Part shown: piece by piece, positions 11,183 to 22,361 of the stretch
How positions within the stretch are numbered: position 1 is the first letter of the stretch
How the letters are laid out: each line of letters starts with the position of its first letter
Notes under the pieces: generated by a model
What the model was told of the DNA's origin: nothing
What the model saw: only the letters and a program-made list of their open reading frames with translations
Database searches by the model: none
Assembly (NCBI RefSeq): GCF_035222275.1
Contig: NW_026946359.1
Coordinates: forward strand, 6,200,001 to 6,264,000
DNA length: 64,000 bases
DNA from: Podospora bellae-mahoneyi
Lineage: Eukaryota > Ascomycota > Sordariomycetes > Sordariales > Podosporaceae
Reading direction: 5' to 3'
Program-made: the position numbers and the translations under genes

Positions 11183-12657
11183 ATGAAGACGGCCTCCTGC
11201 GAATGCAAAAAATGCCAGGCATCAGTTGGGAGTTTTTCCAATCTTTGGATCCGGATTGGCAATAGCTATCTCGGCCCTGTGATTCAATCAGACGAGGACT
11301 TGGCCATTCGATGCGAAGGAACGACAAGAATCGGGGGAAAGGGGACTCTGGTGGAGGGATGGTAAACATTCCCTTGCTTGTGTTCAAGATATTCCTGATC
11401 TGTTCTGACAACCATCGCAGCCATTTACAAACCCTTTTCTGTGACGGTTGTGCAGCCATACTCGGCTTTCGATGCATTGAGACCCCAGTCAACCATGTCC
11501 TCGACGAGTACGTGCCATGGCTCCTATGTCGTCAGTTTGAAATCTGACAATATTCCCTCAGCAACCAAGTTCTGTTGAGAATCGCGTCTGTCAATCTGCT
11601 CGGTGAGGAAAGAGAGGAGCTTGAACCCGAGGTCAAACGAGTCCTCAGCATCAACGAACCGTCAAGAACGAGCAATGGTGGGCCGCCCTACCTGTCCTCA
11701 AATTCCCCCAGTACCCTCGAGTTTCAGCAGCTCAAGTTCGACCTCGAAGGCCAAAAAGACTACCTCAGACGTATTGACAACAATGGCTTCAGAATTGTGG
11801 CAGGCTTGGACAAACGTGTGGCTCGTGTGGAGAGTGATTCAAAGACACTACAAGAAACAGTGAGTGGGTTCAAGGGAAGCATACTCGGAGTACAGGATAG
11901 CCTCAAGTCACTACTCGGATCAGAACTGAACGGGATTGATAAATGCGGGACCGAGCAAAAGGCGACACTGGAAGGCCTTCGGAGCCGGGTGTCCCTGGTC
12001 AGTGATGGCCTCGACATGATCCAACAGCAGGCAACAGATCTCGCCGAAGAGCTGCGAGAGGAAGTCTCAGATCTCAAGAACCAACTTGAACAGACGACAG
12101 GAGAGCTTGATATACTGAGGGCCGAGATCAAAGTGAGCGTCAGCGCCGACAACTATGCCCGCGATATGGCTGCTATGCGCACCGAGATCGCGCAGCTCAG
12201 AAGAGATCTTCACACTGTGCGCAGCAACGAACACGAACGTGTTGCCCCTTCTTTTCCCTCAAGGGAGCTCGAGATTCTTACCAGCAACATCGCGAAGATT
12301 GGTAATCGAGCCAGCAAGGTCGAGACTTTACAAATGGAGTTTGAGATCTTGAAAGGGAGGGTCGACAGAGCAGAGGCAAATTATGGGGCATCCAACGATC
12401 GACGTGCGGCATATCCCTTGGATCCAGAGACATCTCTTCCCCACCCAGGAGCGAAGAAGCGGGCTTCTTCGCCCAAGCCGGAGCCTGTATCTAAACGAAG
12501 AGTGCCCTCGGACCAATTCTCGGATTACACGGTCTCTGGACACAGTGCTGCGCCGCTCACCCCGTTGGGGCAGAGTAGCACGACAAACTTGCAAAATCCC
12601 AAGAAACGGGGTCGTCCCAAGACAGCTGCTGCATTATCCAACTCGGGAGGCAGGTGA
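11183..12657 (+). CDS. MIS18: Mis18/Yippee-domain protein with coiled coil and AT-hook
   Basis: Exons 11183-11361, 11421-11507 and 11562-12657 give 453 aa. The N-terminal 95 residues match the Mis18 (Yippee-like) zinc fold. CECKKC (C8/C11) is followed by VGSF and a tryptophan, then CHLQTLFCDGC (C67/C70), a LGFRC strand and RIASVNLL. Mis18 proteins prime centromeres for CENP-A loading. After the domain come a long helical region with heptads (about residues 140-310), a basic stretch rich in S and P, and a C-terminal KKRGRPK (R438-G439-R440-P441), a textbook AT-hook core. Fission yeast Mis18 is much shorter and lacks such a tail. The domain call is firm. Centromere function is inferred from the family, and another Yippee-related role cannot be excluded. 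Confidence 0.82.
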
Positions 12658-12672
12658 TGATCCGTTATCCCG

Positions 12673-14424
12673 CTAACGTCGAACTACTGATCCTTGCCCT
12701 TGGACAAGCACATCCTCCAAAATCTCCAGCGCGAAGGAAGCCAACGTGTTGACGGGCTTGAGCACCTCGCTCTCAAAAAATGCTTTTGCTTGCGGATCTT
12801 CAGGGTCTCTAGCCCACGCCTGTACCATCTTCGACTCGTCTACCCGTCCGGGCAAACTCTCAAGATCCTTCAGCATCATTTTGGCCTCCTTCAATACGTC
12901 CCAATCCTCAGCAGCGCCGATAGAGCACTGATGGACGACGATGTGGAGGAGAGCTTGGCACATGGTGACTTGATCCGCCATCGCCAAAGCACCAACAATG
13001 CCCTCGTGAGTACACCTTTTTGCCAGTTCCCCGCTTGACGTCAGTTCTCCCGTGAAAGCCAGCAGTTTCGTAATAATCATGACGCCCTTGATGCGCCACG
13101 GCATGAATGGGGCAACAAGCTTGATGGGATCGCATTGGGTTGCCAAGAAACAAGCCAGTGGTAGGGCGTAAACGGCCCATTTGTAGTTGGTCTGCCAGTT
13201 GGTTGCGAGGAGGAGGATTGTGGTTGGTAATGGTTCGACTGCCCACATCTTTGCTTCAACCAAGGGCTTGCACAATTTCCAGCGAGTCCGTGCCGCTTCA
13301 ATCGAGGTGTCCTGCTCTGATTTTGTCTGGTCATAGACCACTTTGTAGATAATCTCGATTTGGTTCATCGAGATACCTGATTTGTCGATAGCCGGTTCTC
13401 GGAACTTTGTGGGATCCGGCTGCAAGCTGAACGAGTTAAGTGAAATGACCGGCGATGTCTGAGCAACCTGGTATACATCAAGATCATCCACACACCGTGG
13501 GCAGTCGCACTCAAAGTAGTAGAGTCGAAGTCCTTCACGGCGTATCGACCTAGGCTTGTCGTTTGCTGCAATCACTCCGTCAGTACTTAAATCCTACTAC
13601 CAATAACTGTCCACATACCAATGTAAGAAATCGTAATCTCCTCTCCCTCCTTAATCGGTCTCTCCGCCCTCAGCGTCGCCGTCCTCTTATCAAACCCGAT
13701 AAACGCATTCGGCACACAAGAGTGATTCACCCTCGCCAGCGCAGGATCGAGAAAAATCCCCGACATGCCCGTGTCCGCATCGAGCCGATTGAACGCATTG
13801 GTTTGGATCTGACACAGAAATCTCATCGCCGCTCTCAGCCCGTCCTCGTTCATGAAAACACCCGAGTACGTCATCGCCGCCATGGCTTGGAGTTCAAAGT
13901 CACCCCAGACTTGCTCGTCTGCTTTGAAGCCTTCGAGGTTGCTCTCGAGGGGGTCGGACCCGTCAAAGGGGTCGCGGATGCCCTTGTCGTTTGTTAGGAG
14001 GACTTGGGCCAGTGCTCTTACGGGGGTAGGCAGCCTATCCCAGCGTCAACATGTCTGCTCTCGTTCTTGACAGGAAAGGGGCTACATGCCAGTCTTTGCC
14101 CGTAGTCTCCCTTACCCTCGCAAACATCTTACACTCGGCCTTGTGGATCGACTTCCAGTGGGCACGCTGGCACGTTGGGCCGCAGTACACAGCTGCCCTG
14201 CAGCCGGTACAGGCTTTGAGTGAGACGGGGGAGAAGCCCTCATTGGAACCGACACGGAGACAGTAGTTGCATGTTGTTCTCATGCTGGGGCCATCGGGGA
14301 GGGCGAGGGTCGGGGAGGAAAAGGTGGCGATGAGGGAGCCAGGGGTGAAGTCCTGGGTTGCTACGAGGGAGCGGCCATGAGGGCCGGAGGAGAAGGCTGT
14401 TCCTGGGGGCGGTGTTGGTGGCAT
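12673..14424 (-). CDS. SET and MYND domain (SMYD-like) protein
   Basis: The model has exons 14090-14424, 13619-14034 and 12673-13565, giving 547 aa. A split SET domain surrounds a MYND zinc finger (C52, C55, C72, C75, C81, C85, H94, C98). The SET core shows NHSCVPN (N215-C218) and GEEITISY, followed by a post-SET CDCPRC. SMYD proteins are lysine methyltransferases, some acting on non-histone substrates; the substrate here is unknown. The first intron (14035-14089) only restores the frame if it starts with GC (donor GCATGT). That joins GKDW directly to LPTPVRAL, and it has a TTGAC branch and TAG acceptor. A sequence error is the alternative. Its stop lies 15 bp from that of the Mis18-domain gene, so the two 3' UTRs must overlap. 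Confidence 0.82.
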
Positions 14425-14837
14425 TGCAGGAGGAGGGGTGATTTGAATCTGAACTGAGATGGTGATGGTGAGATCGGGAGTTGGGCGGCTGGGTAGAGAG
14501 TTTTTATGTCACGGAATAATCTAGGGCTTTCCCTAGGACTTTACCAAGGGGACAGTTTTGGTAAACTTTTGAGTGAAAGCTGCCTGAACCCTCCTTCCTT
14601 CGCACTTGACACGTAAAAATATCCGATGATATTATCTTTCGTCGTCTCCTTGAAGCCCCCACCCCGCTATTTCCGTGATGCAGTTAACCAGCCTTTGAAA
14701 TGCCCCGCAGCGCAAACTGTCGCGGGAATAGTGGGGCATCAACGGCGCCTCATCCACCGCCAGGCGCACACACCGTCCCGGGACTCATCACAGCTCCTTC
14801 AAAGTCCCAGGATCACCACCGATCCCCAACTCTCACA
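14425..14837. promoter_or_regulatory. Divergent promoter of the SET-MYND and prefoldin 5 genes
   Basis: 413 bp between divergent starts. It contains an inverted repeat CTAGGG-CTTT-CCCTAG at 14520-14535, a candidate protein-binding site. No gene is seen. Confidence 0.45.
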
Positions 14838-15648
14838 ATGGCCAGCCAAGGAAGACAGCAAGGAGGAGAGCAAAGTATGTCTCATTCCCCCCCCCCCACC
14901 CCCCAATTCCTCTACCCCGCACCTCTTTCATGCTCACCTCTCACCTCTCAACCATCTCATCTCATCTCATCTCATCTCACCCTCACCCTTCCTGGCCCCC
15001 TTTAGCAAGCCCATAACCTATGCCCGTATCCCTCCCCCAGCTAACACATCCTAAGTCTCCCTCGATACCCTCACAGCCCCCCAACTCTCGGCCGTGAAAA
15101 AGCAACTCGACGAAGAAGTCGAGCACCTCTCCCAATCTTACGCCCAGCTCGCCGCCGCCCAGTCCAAGTTCAAGGAGTGCCTCCGGGTCGTCAAGTCCGG
15201 CTCCGAGACCTTTGACGAGAAAAAGCCCATCCTCGTCCCCTTGACCAACTCCCTCTACGTCAAGGGCCGGATGGCCGACCCGGACAAGGTCATTGTTGAT
15301 GTCGGGACTGGGTTTTACGTCGAAAAGGTTTGTTTGCTGTGACACTTTCGGAACTGAGTGGCATGGGTTACTAACGGGATCTGGTGATCAAAACAGGACA
15401 CCAAGAGCGCGGCAGAGTTTTATGAGGCCAAGGTCAAGGAGTTGGCTGCGAATATTCAAGGACTGGAGGGCATCGTGCAGGCCAAGACTCAGAATTTGAG
15501 GCTGGTGGAGGAAGGTAGGTCCATGTCGAGATTTCACCATGCAAATGAGAGGATTGAGTATACACTAACTTACTTCATCACCACAGTTCTCAGACAAAAG
15601 GTCTTGGCTGCTGGACCAGCTGCTGGCCAGGCTGCTCAGGCGTCATGA
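14838..15648 (+). CDS. PFD5: Prefoldin subunit 5
   Basis: Exons 14838-14874, 15077-15327, 15397-15514 and 15587-15648 give 155 aa. This is an alpha-class prefoldin subunit. The hexamer captures nascent actin and tubulin and passes them to the CCT chaperonin in the cytosol. The protein shows two terminal coiled-coil helices flanking a beta-hairpin region (LVPLTNSLYVKGRM, VIVDVGTGFYVEK), the GIM5 signature. The first intron is long for this window (202 nt) and carries a tandem TCTCA-type repeat near 14957-14980. The short first exon (MASQGRQQGGEQ) is poorly conserved in the family. Length fits fungal Gim5. Confidence 0.93.
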
Positions 15649-16174
15649 CGGGCCAGTAATTGAGAATAGCAATGAACCAGCTTCATGTCCAAGTCATCTA
15701 TCATTCCTACGTATGCGAGTGCCCTTGACTGCATGTAACAGTTGATTTGAGAAGTCACAGACGATACCAGTCGGTGCCATGCTACAAATATGGTGGCCCC
15801 TTACGCACCTCTCCTTCGCCACATCACAATAGTCTAGGGTTATAACTGACCTTTGTGTCTCGATATTTTACATTGCAATGCTACGGTATCACAGCCACCC
15901 CTTCAAAGCTCGTTTTTCGGAATACAATGACCCATTCACACACCTCTCGCCCCTTACACGATAACACAATACAGTTAAAAAATCAAAATTCAACTTCCTC
16001 CTGAACTTCCCCTATGATATAAAACAACAAAAAGAGATATAATACATAGCCCACGAAGGCTCCATGCTTCTCTCCCCAGTGCCATCATCCTACAACCCAC
16101 CATAAACTAGACGGTCACCTCCCTGATCCCAATAGCCCAAGTGGCATTCGCCATCCAATTCTTCGAATGTTCCA
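15649..16174. other. Convergent 3' region
   Basis: AT-richer DNA between two convergent genes. It contains no recognisable gene or repeat. Confidence 0.6.
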
Positions 16175-17803
16175 TCAGGACACGACTCGGTTCGAGCCCT
16201 TTGCCCCTACACTCAACAGGTTATCAAGCATCTCCTGCACCCACGATACCCACGACAAAAGCTCATCCAATGGATGCTCATCGCCACCATCCTGCGTCAA
16301 GGGGTATGGGACCTGGGTCTTGTCTCTCGAGGTCAGGAGTTGAGTGGCAAAACTCTTGTCCCATTTCCGCGGAATCATAACGGGGAGCCCGAGGTGATCG
16401 TCCCAGTCAGGACTGAATACGGAGAGCAGAGTTGTCGTAGTCGGAGGCTTCGTTGTGTTCGTTCCGAACGAATGGTACACCGTAATCTCAAGGCTATACT
16501 TGAAGCTCAGCTCCAGGGTCCAGATGACCTTGCCCACAATGTTCGACACCTTGTTCTTCTTGATGAAGTCTTGGGACACCGAAATCTTGGGGAAGCCACC
16601 TGCATATGTACCTTGGCTGATCTTGGTGAGCCTAGCCATGTCATCTTCAGTCAAAGGTAGACGGGGCCTGCCTTCCCTGCGGCTGACCTCCTGGGAAATA
16701 TTCAACTCCCAATCAGTACCTCTGCGGTGCAGAATGTCAGTATACTGAAGCAACTTGGAAATAAGCGTGTTGTCTTGTCTCACCTGTCGGGGCAAGCATT
16801 GAGGACTGAGAATTTGTTGTAGACTTTGGTTCGTTGATAGGCACACACGGGCATGATTCTAGGCTTTCGGCCTCTCCCCGCCTCAACGCCTTCTACCATA
16901 CACTCAATCTCCAAATTTGGCGTGACTATGTATAGGGAGAACTCAGGTTCGGAGTCGGGGTCAACGCTCTCTCGGACCACTGCTGGCAAACTTTCATCCC
17001 CGTTGATCAGGGCGACTCTGAGGGCTTCAACCACATCGACAGGAACACTGTAAGACTTTTTAGCACAACTCTGATGAGGGACGAGTCCAGTCATACTTAC
17101 TATGGTGAAAGATGGATTACGTCGCGGAAGGCGGCATACTCTAGCTCACGCTCCATTTCGGCCGAGCTGTACCTCCTCTTCTCTGGGTTCCAAATTTCAC
17201 GTCGCTGTAGGTAGCCGATCTTGACACGCATCTGCATCTTGTTTGGGTCTCGGACAAGTGATCCGACGGCCCGGTCAACAATATCAGTTAGCTGGGCCTT
17301 ATACTTGGCTTGATGAGTCCCAGAGGTGGTTTCCGAGACGGTTGGGGCCGATGCTGAGGGGACGACAGCGCATCTATCACGACCAAACACGATAGCCGAG
17401 TAATCTGCACCTGACTTGGATGGGCACAGCAGTCCATTGGTTCTCCACATGTCTTTGATGTCGGCTTCCTCGATGAGTAGTTTCCTCACTCGCTGGGCAG
17501 CGTCCTGCGCAGCCTTGGTGCCAGGTGAATGTATGGAAATTTGGGTGGTCGTGTCGTCGACATTAATGGCCTTGATGTCACACAAGGTATCCTTGCCAAT
17601 CAGTTCCAACTTTGTGCGTAGAGCAAAGTCGGCCGGGTCGACATCGATGGTGGAGGGTGGGGCGAGAAAGGTCTGGTGCGGTTAGTCGACTGCGATGCTG
17701 TACTCTGCAAGTAACGACTTGCCTGCTTGGTCAGCGGCGGACGATATATTTCCGCCAGCTCATCAACCCCCAGTCGAAAATGCTTCCGTTCCATGGTGTC
17801 CAT
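16175..17803 (-). CDS. Conserved fungal protein of unknown function
   Basis: Exons 17723-17803, 17101-17672, 16784-17047 and 16175-16721 give 487 aa. I do not recognise a named function. It resembles fungal proteins carrying a large uncharacterised domain (possibly the one catalogued as DUF7905), but I cannot confirm this by eye. The N-terminal part (residues about 45-95: KLELIGKDTLCDIKAI then a QISIHSPG strand and an AAQRVRKLL helix) has a KH-like pattern. The second half alternates strands and helices (FSLYIVTPNLEIECMVEGVE; LPVMIPRKWDKSFATQLL). No signal peptide or membrane segment is seen. Intron 1 (17673-17722) begins GCAAGT after CAG and has a GACTAAC branch, a clear GC-AG intron. Introns 2 and 3 are ordinary. 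The start at MDTMERKHFRL was chosen because the upstream frame reads as pyrimidine leader. Confidence 0.8.
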
Positions 17804-19902
17804 TCTGGCGGTGGTCTCTGTCAGTTTTGTGAGTTTCTCTATTCTGAAGCAGAAGGTAGTGTGTGGAAGGTGTGATCGAAACGAGATGTAAGAAGATGTG
17901 CGAGAGAGATGTTGGGAGAAGATCAGAGTCAGAACCTGAATGCGAACACAGAATCGAGAAAAAACAGGCAGACGAGCTGGAGGGGCAATGTGGGGAAAGC
18001 GTGAGCTGGTGGCAGCAACAGGAGGCAGGGGCGAGCTTCCGTTGCCAGTGCTGCAAGTGGCCGGCAATCATAGGTCTCAGGAAGGACCGACTGCTCCGGT
18101 CGATGCGGGATCCCGCCGAGACAGCCTAGAGGGAAAGCACAGTATGCTGATCCTTGGAGAGATCCGGATTGCTCAAGAAGCAACCAGTCGCAAAACCAGC
18201 TTCAAGCTGTGCCATTCGTAAAGACCTCGATCAACGTACCTAATGTAGGCTAATGTTAGCAAGAGCTCTGGCAATGGAAAGGTAAAGTTCTGTTCGGGAT
18301 GGTTGGCCAAGCTCCGTCCAGCGGATTGCATCTCAGCTGGCACCCTCGGCTGGACACTTGTTACCAAAGCCTTTAGGGGGAGTTCAGCCCTGAGCAGGTC
18401 CCAAAGATGATGGATCTTGTCAGGTATCTGTGTGGATGGCATGTGGTTCCCTGAGGCTCGATGGCTTGGCCAGCTCCTATCGGCATATGAAATGTTGTGA
18501 AAACCCATCACACAAAGACGTCTTGTGCTAAAAAGAAAGATCCTTTCTTTTATACACAGCACTAAAGAGGCCGCCACATGGGCAGTTTCAGACCTGCCCG
18601 TTGGCGTCGCATTAACGGGCAGCAAGCCGGTTCAGCGACATTCTTTTTGAGCGAGACAGTCTCAATCCCATCCCAAATAAATCGAGACGGCCAGACAGCT
18701 CCAAGGAAACCCACACTGAGTTTTACCACAAAGCTTTCATAAATGAGGGAGGATATAAAGAAAGACTTACCTCGGTGAGGAGAGAGTTCCGACCAGAAGC
18801 CGGTGACCAGGCGGGCCAGCTAACTGTACGACAGCGTGCCAAAGGGCAGTCCGTACGTTGTAGGTGAACTTCCTTGTAGGCGAGGAGCGTCCAGTAGTCG
18901 CAATAATATCCCACAAGTAGCCATTGAGAGAGGTTAATCTGGCACGGGGCCCTCGGTCGACAGGAAGGAAAACCGATGAGATGAATTGAAACGCTGGCCG
19001 GGCTGTTTAAACGCAAGGAGAGGTGAACATTAGCGAGGGCAGAAGATTTATTATCGGACAATTTCAAATAAAAGAACGCCAAACGTCAGAAGGCTTGGAG
19101 GAGACAATCAGGTGTTTCAAAAAAAATAAAAAATGGAAGGCACGAAAACAACCACAAGGTAAGGCAGTCACACTCTAGCCTTCAAAAAGTGCGGTGATCA
19201 CGTGTATCAGAGCTTGAGGGCCGACCAGAGAGGTTTATTGTGTGTTAAGTAGTTGAATATCTGACTACTCAAAGACAAGACTCAATCAACTCTTGCCCGC
19301 AAGAATATCTCGAGTTACTTATGGTGGACATGGGGTCGGTCATTTATCGGTCTACGATGTGAGACCAGGCAGAATAGGCAAAATAAGCAATCAACAGACT
19401 TTGTTGAAAGCAATGAAACGAATACAGAGTCTCATTTCTACTCCTATGTTGATACTGGATAGCAGATGAGGCCGTATGCAAGTGTTCGTCAGATATCCAG
19501 TGAATCGACGTCCCGTTTGGAGACTGTTTGGCCTACAGGGATATACCGGTTACTTGCATAGCATCTTGGCATTCCCACTGGTCTCGAAACGTCATTGTGG
19601 CTAAGGAAGCATTTGGCTGGCAGGGGTCTTAATAGATTTAAGCGCGCCCGCATGGAACGCGTCTATCGACGCGACGGAGGGCCCCCTTTTGAGTTGAGGC
19701 AGAAGCACCAAAAACCACAAGCCAGACCGCCCTCTACTAAATTGTCAATTGATGACCTATTTCACTCAGCTGTCCGTCATTTTGGACTCGAATAGACCAG
19801 TGTATCGGTCAACAAAGCCAATTCACAGATCACCTCTGCAGCCTTTCGCATCTGCTCGCATTGTTTACCTTCCCATCCACCGATTCCGAGAAATCTTCAA
19901 TA
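17804..19902. other. Gene-free divergent region before ORC1
   Basis: 2.1 kb between divergent genes. The longest open frame is a 150-codon minus-strand frame (18173-18625) without a recognisable domain or codon bias. The 19080-19560 part is somewhat AT-richer. No tRNA or repeat was seen. Confidence 0.55.
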
Positions 19903-22246
19903 ATGCCTGGCGTCGTCGATGGGCGCTCGAGAAAGCGCCATCTCCCAGGCGTCCTAAGAGAGGATTCTGACGACGAGCTGGGAACAGAAGACCTTCCGTG
20001 GGAATGGATTTATGCCAACGAGCCAGACACTGAGGAAAACAATGGGAGGAAACGAAAACGAGCTACGTGGCAAGATGGCCAGATTATTGGCGCTCGTAAT
20101 GGCAATTTCGAGTGCTATTTGGGAGATACGATGCTGCTGAAGGCCGATAGCTCCAACGAAGCCTGGGTTGGCATAATATGCGAGTTCCAGGAGGACGAGG
20201 AGGGCGAGATGGCCGCCAACTTCATGTGGTTCTCGTCGCCAAACGAGATTCGCAGCGCAAAGAAGAGGACGGATTATGTGGAGGTGTGTGTGATTGCGCT
20301 TTGTCTTTGCCTTGATCTCGAGTTGCTAACTTTTTCTGCCTCTATAGAACGAGCTCTACATCACCACCTCGTTCGATGTCAACGCCTTGTCGACCATCAA
20401 TGGCAAGGCCCATGTTATGTCGCAGCAAGCCTTCATGAACGAATTCCCAACAGGCAAAGTGCCACGCAAATCCAAGGAGTATGGAAAAGTATTTGTTTGC
20501 CGAAGGGGCTGCAACACCAGAACATGCACCTACACCGAGGAGTTCATCTGGGAGGATATCTACCACGGTAGGGAAGACCTCGAGGCTCTCCAGGAGCGGC
20601 TTCAGAAGGAGACCAAGGCAACTCGGAAAAAGAAGCCTGCGAAAGACGAATCCCCTGAGCGAGACTACAAGTTTGAGGCCGACCCAGAAGCAGATGGAGA
20701 ATATGCCCCTGGCGTCTACCGCACCCCAAAGAAGGCTCGTATCAGGGACGCCGTCACCCCCAGCAGCCGACACAAAAAGACAGGCAACAAACCGGCAACC
20801 CCCTCCTCCCACCGCCGCATCGTCGTCAAAAAGCACCTTGAATTCACACCCCTAGCCACCCGAGTCCTCTCTCCTATGCACGTTCACGCCTCCCCATATC
20901 AGGTAGCCCGCACCCAGCTCCACGTCGCTTCAGTTCCCACCAGTCTACCATGTCGCGAATCCGAGTTCAGTCTCGTCTATTCGCACCTCGAAGCTGCCAT
21001 CACCGACGGCTCCGGAACCTGCATCTACATCTCTGGTACTCCGGGTACAGGCAAAACCGCCACCGTGCGCGAGGTAGTTTCCCACCTCGATGCCGCCGTC
21101 CGCGCCGACGAGCTCGATGACTTTATCTTTGTCGAGATCAACGGCATGAAAATCACCGACCCCCATCAATCTTACGCCTTGCTGTGGGAAGCCCTCAAAG
21201 GCCAGCGCGTTTCCCCGGCCCAAGCCCTCGACCTTCTGGAGCGAGAATTCAGCCACCCCTCCCCCCGTCGTGTGCCCTGCGTGGTGTTGATGGACGAACT
21301 CGACCAGCTGGTGACCAAAAACCAGGGCGTCATGTACAACTTTTTCAACTGGCCCGGCCTCCGCCACTCCAGGCTCATCGTCCTGGCGGTAGCCAACACG
21401 ATGGACTTGCCCGAACGAACCCTCTCCAACAAAATCAGCTCCCGTCTTGGTTTGACGCGTATCACGTTCCCGGGGTACAACCACGAACAGCTCATGCGCA
21501 TCGTCCAGTCTCGCCTGGAAGGTGTCCCAGGTGACATCGTGGACCCGGATGCAATCCAATTCGCGGCGAGGAAGGTAGCTGCCGTCAGCGGTGACGCCCG
21601 CCGGGCTCTGGATATCTGTCGACGAGCGGTCGAACTGGCGGAAGCAGACGCGAAAGTTAATGACCTTTCCGACGATGCCACGCCAAACACGCCGACGAAA
21701 ACCCCCGCGAGGAAGAAGGACGAATCGCCCCAGAAAAAGAAGAAGAGTTCTTCTGGGAGGGTAACGATCGAGACTGTCCGAAGAGCTATCAACGAGGCCA
21801 CTTCCAACCCGCTGCAGCAATATCTCCGCTCTTTGCCCTTTGCCTCGAAACTTTTGTTGACGGCGCTGTGCTTACGGATTCAGAGGACGGGGTTGGCGGA
21901 GAGTACGTTTGGGGATGTGCTCGAGGAGATGCAGCGGATGCTCAAGCTGACGGTCAATGAGTCTCGGCCGTTGAAGTTATTGGAGAAAAGGGCTACAGGG
22001 CAGAAGGGGGAAGGGGCAGACGATGGAACAGGGTTGATGATTACAAAGGGGAAGCAGACGGGGCAGTTGATCAGACCGGCTGGGTTGGGTTCTGCTGCTG
22101 TTGATCTTACCGGGGCCGGGATTATCAATCTGGAGGGGCAGAGGCCGGAGAGGCCGAGCAAAATGAGGCTGGCGGTGGGGGATGAAGAGGTTAGGTTGGC
22201 GTTTAGGGATGATCCTGAGATTAAAGGGGTGGGTGTGATGCTTTAA
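19903..22246 (+). CDS. ORC1: Origin recognition complex subunit 1
   Basis: Exons 19903-20283 and 20348-22246 give 759 aa. Orc1 is the ATPase subunit that, with Orc4 and Cdc6, loads the MCM helicase at replication origins. An N-terminal BAH domain (about residues 60-230, including NFECYLGDTMLLK and FMWFSSPNEIR) is followed by a basic, disordered linker. The AAA+ module has Walker A SGTPGTGKT (K363), Walker B VVLMDELD (D443/E444), sensor 1 VLAVANTMD and sensor 2 SGDARRALD. A KKDESPQKKKKSS stretch looks like a nuclear signal. The C-terminal winged-helix region follows. All ATPase motifs are intact. It converges with NAS6, with 115 bp between stops. Confidence 0.96.
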
Positions 22247-22361
22247 CGAAGAAAAAGATACCCATTTTGCATATGGACAGAAACTTTATAGACCACAGCC
22301 GATGTTTTGATATCTATGCTTCCACCCTTGATACAGTTTTGTCTAGGTACTGTGACACAAC

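Noticed and set aside
14035-14424. Reading the SET-MYND gene as a pseudogene because of the frame change
   Set aside because: A GC-AG intron restores the frame at the expected place, and all MYND and SET residues are intact.
18173-18625. 150-codon minus-strand frame between the unknown gene and ORC1
   Set aside because: No homology recognised, no splice-supported extension, and a similar-length frame is expected by chance.
20945-21820. Antisense frame of about 290 codons over ORC1
   Set aside because: It lies entirely within the AAA+ coding region and has no recognisable motif.
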